Assembly (NCBI RefSeq): GCF_004103755.1 | Contig: NZ_CP035283.1 | Coordinates: 1,302,001-1,366,000, forward strand | Length of the DNA: 64,000 nucleotides | Source: Caproiciproducens sp. NJN-50 | Lineage (GTDB): Bacteria; Bacillota; Clostridia; Oscillospirales; Acutalibacteraceae | Direction: 5' to 3' | Shown here: one piece after another, positions 1 to 7,198 of the stretch | Position numbering within the stretch: position 1 is the first letter of the stretch | Layout of the letters: the number at the start of each line of letters is the position of its first letter | Program-made: the position numbers and the translations under genes | Notes under the pieces: generated by a model | Told to the model about the DNA's origin: nothing | The model's database searches: none | What the model saw: the letters and a program-made list of their open reading frames with translations, nothing else

Positions 1-2
1 CG

Positions 3-905
3 GTGCTGATCACGCCGGAAATGGTCCGTGTGGAGGGTTCTTCCATGGGGCTGAAAGCCGGCGACAAGCTGACTTTGACCGCCCTCGCGGAAGGAATGCT
101 GTCGGTTTCCGGCAACGACGCGGCAAATTCCGCGGCCATTGCCGTCGGCGGCTCCATCCAGAAATTCGCTGCTCTGATGAACCAGAAAGCGGCGCAGCTC
201 GGCCTGTCCGACACGCATTATGTCACCCCGTCCGGATTGGATGACGAAGAGCATTATTCCTCGGCCGGTGATTTGGCGAAGCTGACCGCTGCGGCGCTGG
301 AAGATCCGGAATTTGCGAGGATCGTCGCCCAGCCTAAAATCAAGGTCCGGTTTTCGGATCCGGACCGGACGGTAACCTATACAAACCACAATAAGCTTTT
401 AAGCATGTATGACGGCTGCACCGGCGTCAAAACCGGGTTCACCAAGAAGTCCGGCCGGTGTCTCGTTTCGGCCGCGGAGCGGAACGGCGTGCAGTTGGTC
501 GCCGTGACCCTCAGCGATCCGAACGACTGGGAGGATCACGAAAGGCTCCTGGATTACGGCTTTTCCAGGCTGACAAGATATCAGGCGGACGATTCGGGGT
601 TCCATTTGAGCCTTCCCGTGGTCGGCGGGGCGGAGCGCAGCGTCTTGGTGGCGGGGTCCGCGGGCACGGCCGCGTTGCTGCCGGCCGACGAGGTGAAGGA
701 CCTGCGCCGTACGGTCGAACTGCCGCAGTTTGTGTATGCGCCCGTGACAAAAGGGCAGGTCCTTGGCCTTGTCCGGTATTCCAACAGCGACGGAACGGCC
801 GCGACAACAAAATTGACGGCGGGCGCGGCCGTTCCGCGCCAGGCCGATCACAGAAACATGATTAAAAAATTATGGGACCGGATCCGCCAGCTGCTTTCGG
901 TCTGA
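3..905 (+). CDS. D-alanyl-D-alanine carboxypeptidase, 5' end cut by window edge
   Basis: S11 serine peptidase of the penicillin-binding protein 5 type, which trims the terminal D-alanine from peptidoglycan stem peptides outside the membrane. The 300 visible codons show the SxN motif (visible residues 36-38, in SGNDAAN) and the KTG motif (143-145, in GVKTGFT), then a beta-rich C-terminal domain. The signal peptide and the catalytic SxxK lie before base 1, so the GTG at the edge is an internal valine codon, not a start. The pseudouridine synthase gene begins 17 bases after the stop. In Bacillus subtilis rluB follows dacB-spmA-spmB, so this may be the sporulation-type DacB, but spmA and spmB are absent here. 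Confidence 0.93.
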   Translation: MLITPEMVRVEGSSMGLKAGDKLTLTALAEGMLSVSGNDAANSAAIAVGGSIQKFAALMNQKAAQLGLSDTHYVTPSGLDDEEHYSSAGDLAKLTAAALEDPEFARIVAQPKIKVRFSDPDRTVTYTNHNKLLSMYDGCTGVKTGFTKKSGRCLVSAAERNGVQLVAVTLSDPNDWEDHERLLDYGFSRLTRYQADDSGFHLSLPVVGGAERSVLVAGSAGTAALLPADEVKDLRRTVELPQFVYAPVTKGQVLGLVRYSNSDGTAATTKLTAGAAVPRQADHRNMIKKLWDRIRQLLSV

Positions 906-922
906 AGGATGTGTGAAATCAG

Positions 923-1717
923 TTGGGCGAAAAAATCAGGCTGCAGAAGCTGCTTTCGGAAGCCGGCGTGGCTTCCCGCAGAAAAGCGGAGGAATTGATT
1001 CTGGCGGGGAGAGTCCGCGTAAACGGAGCCGCCGCAGAGATCGGCGGCAAGGCCGATCCGGACAGGGACCGGATCACCGTCGACGGAAGGCCGCTTGAGG
1101 CGAAAGAGAAAAAAGTATATCTTATGCTTCATAAACCGAGGGGATACATCACTACCATGAGCGACGAAATGGAACGCAAATGCGTGGCGGAGCTTGTGCG
1201 CGACGTGCCCGAGCGCGTTTTTCCCGTCGGAAGGCTGGACCGGGAATCGGAGGGCCTTCTCCTGATGACGAACGACGGCGAGTTTGCGAACGCGATGACC
1301 CATCCGTCCCGCCATGTCCCGAAGATATACCGCGTGACCGTGCGCCCCAAAGTCACGGAGGAACAGCTGATTCAATTTTCGACCGGGATGACGATCGAAG
1401 GGAGAAAGACGGCGCCCGCCGTGGTGCGCGTCCTTTCGGAGGAGCCGGGACGCGCCGTGCTGGAGATCGTCCTGCGGGAGGGGCGGAACCGGCAGATCCG
1501 AAAAATGTGCGAACAGCTGGGGCTGGAGGTCGCGCGCCTGCGCCGCACTGCGGTTGGATTTTTAAAGCTTGGGATGCTGCCCGCCGGAAAGTGGCGCCCG
1601 CTGACTGCGGAGGAAGTCCGCCGCTTGTCGGGAGCGGCATCCTCCGGTCCTGATCCGCGAATTTCCTCGAAAACGAAGCGAAGAAAAACGGCGAATCATG
1701 CCGAATTCCGGCGCTGA
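923..1717 (+). CDS. rluB: 23S rRNA pseudouridine synthase RluB
   Basis: Isomerises a uridine in domain V of 23S rRNA to pseudouridine during large-subunit assembly. The 264-residue product has an N-terminal S4 RNA-binding domain (about residues 3-50, with RLQKLLSEAG and VRVNG) and an RsuA-type catalytic domain in which Asp106 of GRLDRESEGLL is the family nucleophile. The RNRQIRKMCEQLG motif follows near residue 190. The start is TTG at 923, preceded by GAAGGA. The basic tail after residue 235 is poorly conserved in type. The gene follows the carboxypeptidase gene closely and is probably co-transcribed with it. The next gene has its own promoter. Confidence 0.93.
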   Translation: MGEKIRLQKLLSEAGVASRRKAEELILAGRVRVNGAAAEIGGKADPDRDRITVDGRPLEAKEKKVYLMLHKPRGYITTMSDEMERKCVAELVRDVPERVFPVGRLDRESEGLLLMTNDGEFANAMTHPSRHVPKIYRVTVRPKVTEEQLIQFSTGMTIEGRKTAPAVVRVLSEEPGRAVLEIVLREGRNRQIRKMCEQLGLEVARLRRTAVGFLKLGMLPAGKWRPLTAEEVRRLSGAASSGPDPRISSKTKRRKTANHAEFRR

Positions 1718-1727
1718 CAATAATTAC

Positions 1728-1756
1728 TTGCCATTTGGACGCGAATCGCTTATAAT
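1728..1756 (+). promoter_or_regulatory. Sigma-A promoter of the carboxyltransferase operon
   Basis: TTGCCA (1728-1733), a 17-base spacer and a perfect TATAAT (1751-1756). The expected start of transcription near 1763 gives a leader of about 50 bases before the ATG at 1815. Confidence 0.8.
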
Positions 1757-1814
1757 AAAATATGATTATTTTTTCATCATATTGGTAGAAAATCTTGTAA
1801 ACGGAGGAATGAAA

Positions 1815-3167
1815 ATGAAGAATGGCGGTCATGCCGAAACAACGCAGGACGGGTTGAAAATCACACAGACAACGGGCTATCTGCGCCTTGTTTCGCTGCT
1901 TGACGATGGAAGCTTTCATGAGATAGACGGCCTGGCGAGGTCTCACGAGGGTTATGCGGAAGCGGTCGCTGGTTATGGCACGGTGGAAGGGTGTCCGGTT
2001 TACGCTTTTTCACAGAACAGCGATGTCGGTGGTGGTGCTATGTCGAAAGCTCAGGCCTCTAAAATCAAGAAAATCTATCAGTTGGCGGTTAAAACAGGGA
2101 TGCCGGTCATTGGGATTTTTGACTCCAAGGGCGGGCGTCTGAACGAGGCTGGAGATGTTCTGGGAGCGTACGGTGAAATTCTTCTGCAGGCTAACAACCT
2201 TTCCGGTGTGGTTCCGCAGATTTCCCTGGTGCTGGGACCGTGCGCCGGCACGTCCGCGATGATCGCGGCGGGAGCGGATTTTGTCGTGATGTCCGACAAG
2301 GGGGAACTGACCATCGCGACAAACGGCGAGGGCGGTTCGGCGGAGGAAGCGGCAGAAACGGGCCTTTGCCATATCTCCGCGGCGAACGAGTCCGATGCGA
2401 TCGGCGCCGTCCGCAGGCTTTTGTCCCTTCTGCCCTCCAACAACCTGTCGTCTCCGATGCTTTGTGAAGCCGTTTCGCCGTCCGGGACGCTGTCCGCAGG
2501 GGAAACGGATGCCGGAAAAATCATTGCCTCCCTCTGCGACAGCGGTGAGTTTTTGGAATTAAGCCCGAAATTCGGCGCGTCGGCCGTCACGGGCTTTGCC
2601 CGCATTGGCGGAATGACGGCGGGACTGGCTGCTTTTTCGGGAGTGATTGATTCCGGCTCCTGCTCGAAGGCGGCGCGCTTTCTCCGCTTCTGCGATTCTT
2701 TCTCCATTCCGGTCGTCACGCTGGTGGATGCGGAAAAGTTTGAATCGCTCCGCGAGGCTTCCAAACTTTCCAGCGCTTATTCGGAAGCCACGACGGCAAA
2801 GATCACGGTGATTACCGGTTCGGCGTACGGGCCCGTTTATATTGCGATTGCGGGAAGAGGAGCCAATTCAGACCTTACCATGGCCTGGCCGGATGCGGCC
2901 GTTTCCGCGGTGGCGCCCGAAACGGGAGCGATTTTCCTTTGGAACGACCGGCTTGCCGGGTCGGCGGATCCAGTGGCGGACAGGCAAAAGCTGATTGAGG
3001 AATACAAAAAAAACGAAGCCTCGGCGCAGAGAGCCGCGGAGGAAGGAATCATTGAAGCGGTCGTCGCTCCGGAAGAGACCCGTGCGCAAATTCTTGCGGG
3101 TTTGGACATGCTCAGCGGGAAACGGGTTTCCACCCTGCCGAAAAAGCATGCCGATATCCAGCTTTGA
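1815..3167 (+). CDS. Carboxyl transferase domain protein (acyl-CoA carboxyltransferase, 12S transcarboxylase/MmdA-like)
   Basis: Crotonase-fold carboxyltransferase of the family that moves CO2 between biotin and an acyl-CoA (MmdA, PccB, 12S subunit of transcarboxylase). It shows two tandem halves, with glycine-rich oxyanion-type segments near GPCAGTSAMIAAGADF in the first half and GSAYGPVYIAIAGRG in the second. At 450 residues it is shorter than the usual 500-520. The frame is open upstream to 1698, but the SD GGAGG at 1803-1807 is seven bases from the ATG at 1815 and abuts the one at 1809, so 1815 is chosen. It leads a three-gene operon with a biotin carrier and a pyruvate/oxaloacetate carboxyltransferase. 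The acyl-CoA substrate cannot be told from sequence. Confidence 0.85.
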   Translation: MKNGGHAETTQDGLKITQTTGYLRLVSLLDDGSFHEIDGLARSHEGYAEAVAGYGTVEGCPVYAFSQNSDVGGGAMSKAQASKIKKIYQLAVKTGMPVIGIFDSKGGRLNEAGDVLGAYGEILLQANNLSGVVPQISLVLGPCAGTSAMIAAGADFVVMSDKGELTIATNGEGGSAEEAAETGLCHISAANESDAIGAVRRLLSLLPSNNLSSPMLCEAVSPSGTLSAGETDAGKIIASLCDSGEFLELSPKFGASAVTGFARIGGMTAGLAAFSGVIDSGSCSKAARFLRFCDSFSIPVVTLVDAEKFESLREASKLSSAYSEATTAKITVITGSAYGPVYIAIAGRGANSDLTMAWPDAAVSAVAPETGAIFLWNDRLAGSADPVADRQKLIEEYKKNEASAQRAAEEGIIEAVVAPEETRAQILAGLDMLSGKRVSTLPKKHADIQL

Positions 3168-3192
3168 TGAAATAGGACAGGGGGATAACATC

Positions 3193-3579
3193 ATGACAAA
3201 AAATCTCAGAATTACAGTAAACGGCACGGCTTACGATGTACAGGTGGAAGACCTCGGCGCCGCTTCGGCGCCGGTCCAGGCTTCGCCGGCTCCTGCGGTT
3301 CCCGCTACCAGGGCGGCTTCGCCCGCGCCGGCCGCGCCCGCGGCGAAGCCCGCAGCTCCCGCCGGAGGAGAGACGATCTCCAGCCCGATGCCGGGGACCA
3401 TTGTATCCGCCAATGTAAAACCGGGGCAGAGCGTCAAGAAGGGCGATGTTCTTGTTGTGCTGGAAGCCATGAAGATGGAAAATGAAATTATGGCTCCCCA
3501 CGACGCGCAGGTTGCGGCTGTTTTGGTGAATAAAGGGGACAGCGTCGAAAGCGGAACTCCCCTTGTTACCCTCCAGTAA
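3193..3579 (+). CDS. Biotin carboxyl carrier protein (1.3S/OadA C-terminal-like)
   Basis: A 128-residue carrier whose biotinylated lysine shuttles CO2 between the two flanking carboxyltransferases. Residues 1-20 form a short beta segment, residues 23-60 are an Ala/Pro-rich flexible linker, and residues 61-128 are a biotinyl domain with EAMKMEN, placing the modified lysine at residue 94. The ATG at 3193 is preceded by a G-rich SD (3179-3184). Upstream in-frame codons overlap the preceding gene and are not part of this protein. A free carrier between 12S-like and 5S-like genes matches the gene set of propionibacterial transcarboxylase and also that of sodium-pump decarboxylases. Confidence 0.92.
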   Translation: MTKNLRITVNGTAYDVQVEDLGAASAPVQASPAPAVPATRAASPAPAAPAAKPAAPAGGETISSPMPGTIVSANVKPGQSVKKGDVLVVLEAMKMENEIMAPHDAQVAAVLVNKGDSVESGTPLVTLQ

Positions 3580-3593
3580 GGGGGCACTGGGAA

Positions 3594-4994
3594 ATGAATA
3601 AAAAAATTGGAATTACGGAAGTGGTTCTGCGCGACGCGCACCAGTCGCTGCTTGCGACGCGCATGCCTCTCTCCGATATGCTGCCGATCCTCGGCAAGCT
3701 GGACCAGGTCGGCTTTTATTCGCTGGAGTGCTGGGGCGGCGCCACGTTCGACGCCTGTCTGCGTTTTCTGGACGAGGACCCGTGGGAGCGTCTGAGGGTG
3801 CTCCGTAAAAATTGTCCCAACACCAAGCTGCAAATGCTGTTCCGCGGGCAGAACATGCTGGGGTACCGGCATTACGCGGACGATGTCCTGGAGTATTTTG
3901 TACAGCGGTCCGTGGCGAACGGAATCGACATTATCCGAATTTTCGACGCGCTCAACGACATTAAAAACCTCAACGTCGCCATCAGGGCCGCAAAGAAGGA
4001 AGGGGCCCACGCTCAGGTTGCCATTTCCTATACGACCGGCCCCGTGTTTACCGATCAGTACTATGTGGATTATGCGAAACGGATCGAAGACGCGGGTGCG
4101 GATTCCATCTGCATCAAGGACATGGCCGCGCTGCTGACGCCCTATAAGACCTACGATCTGGTCAAGGCGATCAAATCGGCGGTCAAAATCCCGGTCCAGC
4201 TTCACACGCACTATACGTCCGGCCTCGCTTCCATGTGCGAGCTGAAGGCCGTGGAAGCGGGGGTGGATCTTCTGGATACCGCGATGTCCCCGCTCGCGCT
4301 CGGCACTTCCCATGTTCCGACGGAGTCCATGGTGGCTGCGCTGAAGGACACGCCTTACGACACGGGTCTAGATCTGATTCTGCTCAACGAGATCCGCGAA
4401 TATTTCATGACGCTTCGCGACAAATATATCAAGAGCGGACTTCTCGACCCGAAAATGCTTGCGACCAACACCAAAGCGCTGGTCTATCAGGTCCCGGGCG
4501 GCATGCTGTCGAACCTGCTGTCTCAACTGAAGCAGGCGGGCAAGGAGGATCAGTTCGAGGCCGTGCTGGAGGAAGTGCCGCGCGTGCGGAAAGATGCCGG
4601 CTATCCGCCGCTGGTGACGCCGACCTCCCAGATCGTCGGAACACAGGCCGTGTTCAACATTATCACCGGGGAACGTTACAAGATGTGCACGAACGAATTC
4701 AAAGACCTGGTGGCCGGAAAATACGGCACGACCCCTGTCCCGGTTGACGACGCTTTCGTGAAAAAGATCATCGGAGACGCGCCGCGCATTACCTGCCGCC
4801 CGGCGGACCTTTTGAAACCGGAGCTGGAAGACCTGAGAAAGGAATGCGCCGAATGGACCGAGCAGGAGGAAGACGTCCTTTCCTACGCGCAGTTCCCGAA
4901 GGTGGCGACGGATTTCTTTAAGAAGCGTGCGGAAAAAAAGTACGGAATCGATGGCAGGCACGCCGATCGGAAAGAAATGGTCCATCCCGTTTGA
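3594..4994 (+). CDS. Pyruvate/oxaloacetate carboxyltransferase (OadA / 5S transcarboxylase-like)
   Basis: HMGL-like TIM-barrel carboxyltransferase that transfers CO2 between biotin and pyruvate/oxaloacetate. The metal site is recognisable: Asp14 in VVLRDAHQS and His204/His206 in QLHTHYTSG. The lysine expected to be carbamylated is Lys175 in CIKDMAALL. After the barrel (about residues 1-300) comes the conserved PYC_OADA helical domain. It is 466 residues with no attached biotin domain, since the carrier is the separate gene upstream. The ATG at 3594 lies 14 bases after that gene. A strong terminator follows, and no membrane beta or gamma subunit of a sodium pump is present in the operon. Confidence 0.93.
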   Translation: MNKKIGITEVVLRDAHQSLLATRMPLSDMLPILGKLDQVGFYSLECWGGATFDACLRFLDEDPWERLRVLRKNCPNTKLQMLFRGQNMLGYRHYADDVLEYFVQRSVANGIDIIRIFDALNDIKNLNVAIRAAKKEGAHAQVAISYTTGPVFTDQYYVDYAKRIEDAGADSICIKDMAALLTPYKTYDLVKAIKSAVKIPVQLHTHYTSGLASMCELKAVEAGVDLLDTAMSPLALGTSHVPTESMVAALKDTPYDTGLDLILLNEIREYFMTLRDKYIKSGLLDPKMLATNTKALVYQVPGGMLSNLLSQLKQAGKEDQFEAVLEEVPRVRKDAGYPPLVTPTSQIVGTQAVFNIITGERYKMCTNEFKDLVAGKYGTTPVPVDDAFVKKIIGDAPRITCRPADLLKPELEDLRKECAEWTEQEEDVLSYAQFPKVATDFFKKRAEKKYGIDGRHADRKEMVHPV

Positions 4995-5004
4995 CCGTAA
5001 TTAT

Positions 5005-5040
5005 CAGCTCCGTGTCTGTTTTGCACGGAGCTGTTTTTGT
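5005..5040 (+). terminator. Rho-independent terminator of the carboxyltransferase operon
   Basis: Perfect 10-bp inverted repeat CAGCTCCGTG (5005-5014) / CACGGAGCTG (5024-5033) with a 9-base loop, followed by TTTTTGT. Confidence 0.92.
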
Positions 5041-5062
5041 TTCCGGGTTTTTTGAACCGCAG

Positions 5063-5092
5063 TTGACAATTGGGACGGAAAGCTGATAAAAT
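5063..5092 (+). promoter_or_regulatory. Probable sigma-A promoter for yicC and the downstream housekeeping run
   Basis: Consensus TTGACA (5063-5068), an 18-base spacer and TAAAAT (5087-5092), placed between the upstream terminator and yicC. The spacer is one base longer than ideal. Confidence 0.6.
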
Positions 5093-5171
5093 AAATAGGA
5101 TTATGATTTATTTTTGAATAAGTCATTTCTATTTTCGCTATGATTCAAGATAGGAAGACTACAGAGATGAG

Positions 5172-6059
5172 ATGATAAGAGTGATCAAGAGCATGACCGG
5201 GTTCGGCAGAAGCGAGAAAATCGCCGGAGGGCGGGATATCGCGGTGGAGATCCGGTCCGTCAATCACCGTTATTTTGATTATTCCTCCCGCATCAGCCGC
5301 GGGTATGGTTTTCTGGATACAAAGCTGAAGTCCTTTCTTCAGGACCGGATCGCAAGGGGCAAGATAGACTTGTATGTTTCCGTGGAAACATTGGAAAGCG
5401 CGGATACGGAGGTGACAGTGAACCACTCCCTGGCTTCGGGATACATCGCCGCCCTGCGCGATCTCCAGGAGTGCTACGGGCTGAAGGACGACATCTCCGT
5501 TATGGCGGTGGCGCGTTATACGGATCTTTTCACGGTACATCAGGCGCCGGAGGACGAGGGGGCTGTCTGGGAAGACGTCCGGCAGGTCGTTGAGGAGGCG
5601 TTTCAGTCTTTTTCGGCGATGAGACAAGCGGAGGGAAGCCATTTGAGGGACGATTTTCTGGCGCGGACGGAAACGGTCCTGGAACTTGTTTCCGGCGTGG
5701 AGAAACGTTCGCCGGAGACGGTGACGGAATACCGGGAAAAGCTGCTTGCCCGCCTGCATGAGATGCTGGCCGACGCGAATATCGACGAGCAGAGGGTCGT
5801 GACGGAAGCGGCGGTTTTTGCAGACAAAGTCTCCGTCGCGGAAGAGACGGTCCGGCTTCGCAGCCATGTGAGCCAGTTTCTCTCCCTGATGGAGTCCGGC
5901 GAGGCGGTCGGCCGCAGGCTTGACTTTCTGGTCCAGGAGATGAACCGCGAGGCGAACACCATCGGTTCCAAATGTGTTGACGCCGAAATTGCCCATCTGG
6001 TTGTGGACATGAAGGCTGAGATAGAAAAAATCCGAGAACAGGTCCAAAATGTTGAATAG
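5172..6059 (+). CDS. yicC: YicC family endoribonuclease
   Basis: A 295-residue YicC protein. Members are endoribonucleases linked to RNA turnover and stationary-phase survival in E. coli. It has the characteristic N-terminus IKSMTGFGR, then VEIRSVNHRYFD and the C-terminal DUF1732 block ending in ANTIGSKCVDAEIAHLVVDMK. The ATG at 5172 is used here. A GTG at 5181 would give a start closer to the usual MIKSMTGFG, and no decisive SD separates them. It heads a closely spaced run with remA, gmk, rpoZ and priA, an order common in Firmicutes. Confidence 0.93.
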   Translation: MIRVIKSMTGFGRSEKIAGGRDIAVEIRSVNHRYFDYSSRISRGYGFLDTKLKSFLQDRIARGKIDLYVSVETLESADTEVTVNHSLASGYIAALRDLQECYGLKDDISVMAVARYTDLFTVHQAPEDEGAVWEDVRQVVEEAFQSFSAMRQAEGSHLRDDFLARTETVLELVSGVEKRSPETVTEYREKLLARLHEMLADANIDEQRVVTEAAVFADKVSVAEETVRLRSHVSQFLSLMESGEAVGRRLDFLVQEMNREANTIGSKCVDAEIAHLVVDMKAEIEKIREQVQNVE

Positions 6060-6080
6060 GATTGCAAAAAGGGGATTTTT

Positions 6081-6356
6081 ATGAAGTTAATCAACATCGG
6101 CTTTGGCAATATGGTTTCCGCAAACCGCCTTGTTGCGATTGTCAGCCCGGAATCGGCCCCGATCAAACGCATTATCCAGGATGCCAAGGAGCGCGGCGCG
6201 CTGATTGACGCAACGTATGGCCGCAGGACCCGGGCGGTGATCATTACGGACAGCGACCATGTGATCCTCTCCGCCGTACAGCCGGAAACGGTGGCAAACC
6301 GCCTGAACGACCGCGACGAACTTTCGGACGAGGAGCTCGACGACGATGGCGAATGA
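6081..6356 (+). CDS. remA: RemA family extracellular matrix regulator (DUF370)
   Basis: A 91-residue RemA protein. In B. subtilis RemA is a DNA-binding activator of biofilm matrix and osmoprotection genes that oligomerises into rings. The hallmark N-terminal block is intact (LINIGFGNMVSANRLVAIVSP), as is the DATYGRRTRAVIITDSDHVILSA block. The acidic tail (DDRDELSDEELDDDGE type) is variable in the family. The ATG at 6081 follows GGGGA. Its last 11 bases overlap gmk, suggesting translational coupling. Confidence 0.95.
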   Translation: MKLINIGFGNMVSANRLVAIVSPESAPIKRIIQDAKERGALIDATYGRRTRAVIITDSDHVILSAVQPETVANRLNDRDELSDEELDDDGE

Positions 6357-6960
6357 CGGCCTCCTGCTGATCCTTTCCGGACCTTCCGGCACGGGAAAGG
6401 GGACTGTGGTCAAGAGCCTCGTGGATGGCGAACCCGGTGTCCGTCTGTCTGTTTCCGCCACAACGCGGGCGCCTCGGCCCGGTGAAACGGAGGGAAAGGA
6501 GTATTTTTTTCTGACGCCGGATCGATTCCGTGAAATGGCCGGCGCGGGGAAAATGCTGGAAAGCGCGGAGTACTGCGGCAATTGCTACGGCACGCCGCTT
6601 GGGCCCATTCTGGACTGGACTTCCCGGGGGCTGGACGTTGTTTTGGAGATCGAGGTCCAGGGGGGCGCGCAGGTGAGAAGAAAGCGGCCGGACGCGGTGG
6701 GTATTTTTATTCTGCCCCCCTCTCTGAAAGAGCTGGAACACCGGCTGCGGCAGCGTGGCACGGAGACGGACGAAGTGATCCGGGGCCGGCTGCAGAAGGC
6801 GAAAAAGGAAATTCCTGAGGCGATCCACTACGATTATATCGTCATCAACGATACCGTGGAATCCGCGGTCGCGCAGATCCGCGCGATCATTGCCGCGGAA
6901 AAGAAACGTTCGAGCAGAAACCGAGAACTGATTGAAAGGATACTGACAGATCATGATTAA
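6346..6960 (+). CDS. gmk: Guanylate kinase
   Basis: Phosphorylates GMP to GDP with ATP in the cytoplasm. The 204-residue protein has the P-loop GPSGTGKGT (residues 12-20), the GMP-binding block with SATTRAPRPGE, then EFLE-like and YGTPLGPI segments, and EIEVQGGAQVR. This is the normal family length. The ATG at 6346 lies inside the remA end, and the gmk stop overlaps the rpoZ start by 8 bases, so remA-gmk-rpoZ are translationally chained. Confidence 0.97.
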   Translation: MANDGLLLILSGPSGTGKGTVVKSLVDGEPGVRLSVSATTRAPRPGETEGKEYFFLTPDRFREMAGAGKMLESAEYCGNCYGTPLGPILDWTSRGLDVVLEIEVQGGAQVRRKRPDAVGIFILPPSLKELEHRLRQRGTETDEVIRGRLQKAKKEIPEAIHYDYIVINDTVESAVAQIRAIIAAEKKRSSRNRELIERILTDHD

Positions 6961-7171
6961 ACCGATTGCCGATCTCATTCTTACTCCGCACCAGAGCCGC
7001 TATTCCCTGGTGGTTGCCATTTCGAAGCGCGCGCGGGAAATTGCGGAAAACGCGGAAAAAAGCCGGACGGTTCTGGAGGAAAAGCCGGTGGAGCTGGCGG
7101 TTCAGGAATATGTCAGCCATGAATTCACCATGATAGAAAAACCTACGCCGAACGATGACACGGACGAGTGA
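6953..7171 (+). CDS. rpoZ: RNA polymerase omega subunit
   Basis: A 72-residue omega subunit, which helps fold and assemble the beta-prime subunit of RNA polymerase. The conserved helix SRYSLVVAISKRAREI and the following ELAVQEY segment are typical, and the position after gmk is the standard Firmicute arrangement. The ATG at 6953 overlaps the gmk stop. Confidence 0.94.
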   Translation: MIKPIADLILTPHQSRYSLVVAISKRAREIAENAEKSRTVLEEKPVELAVQEYVSHEFTMIEKPTPNDDTDE

Positions 7172-7198
7172 AAACAGCGCTGAAAGGTGAGGATCCCG

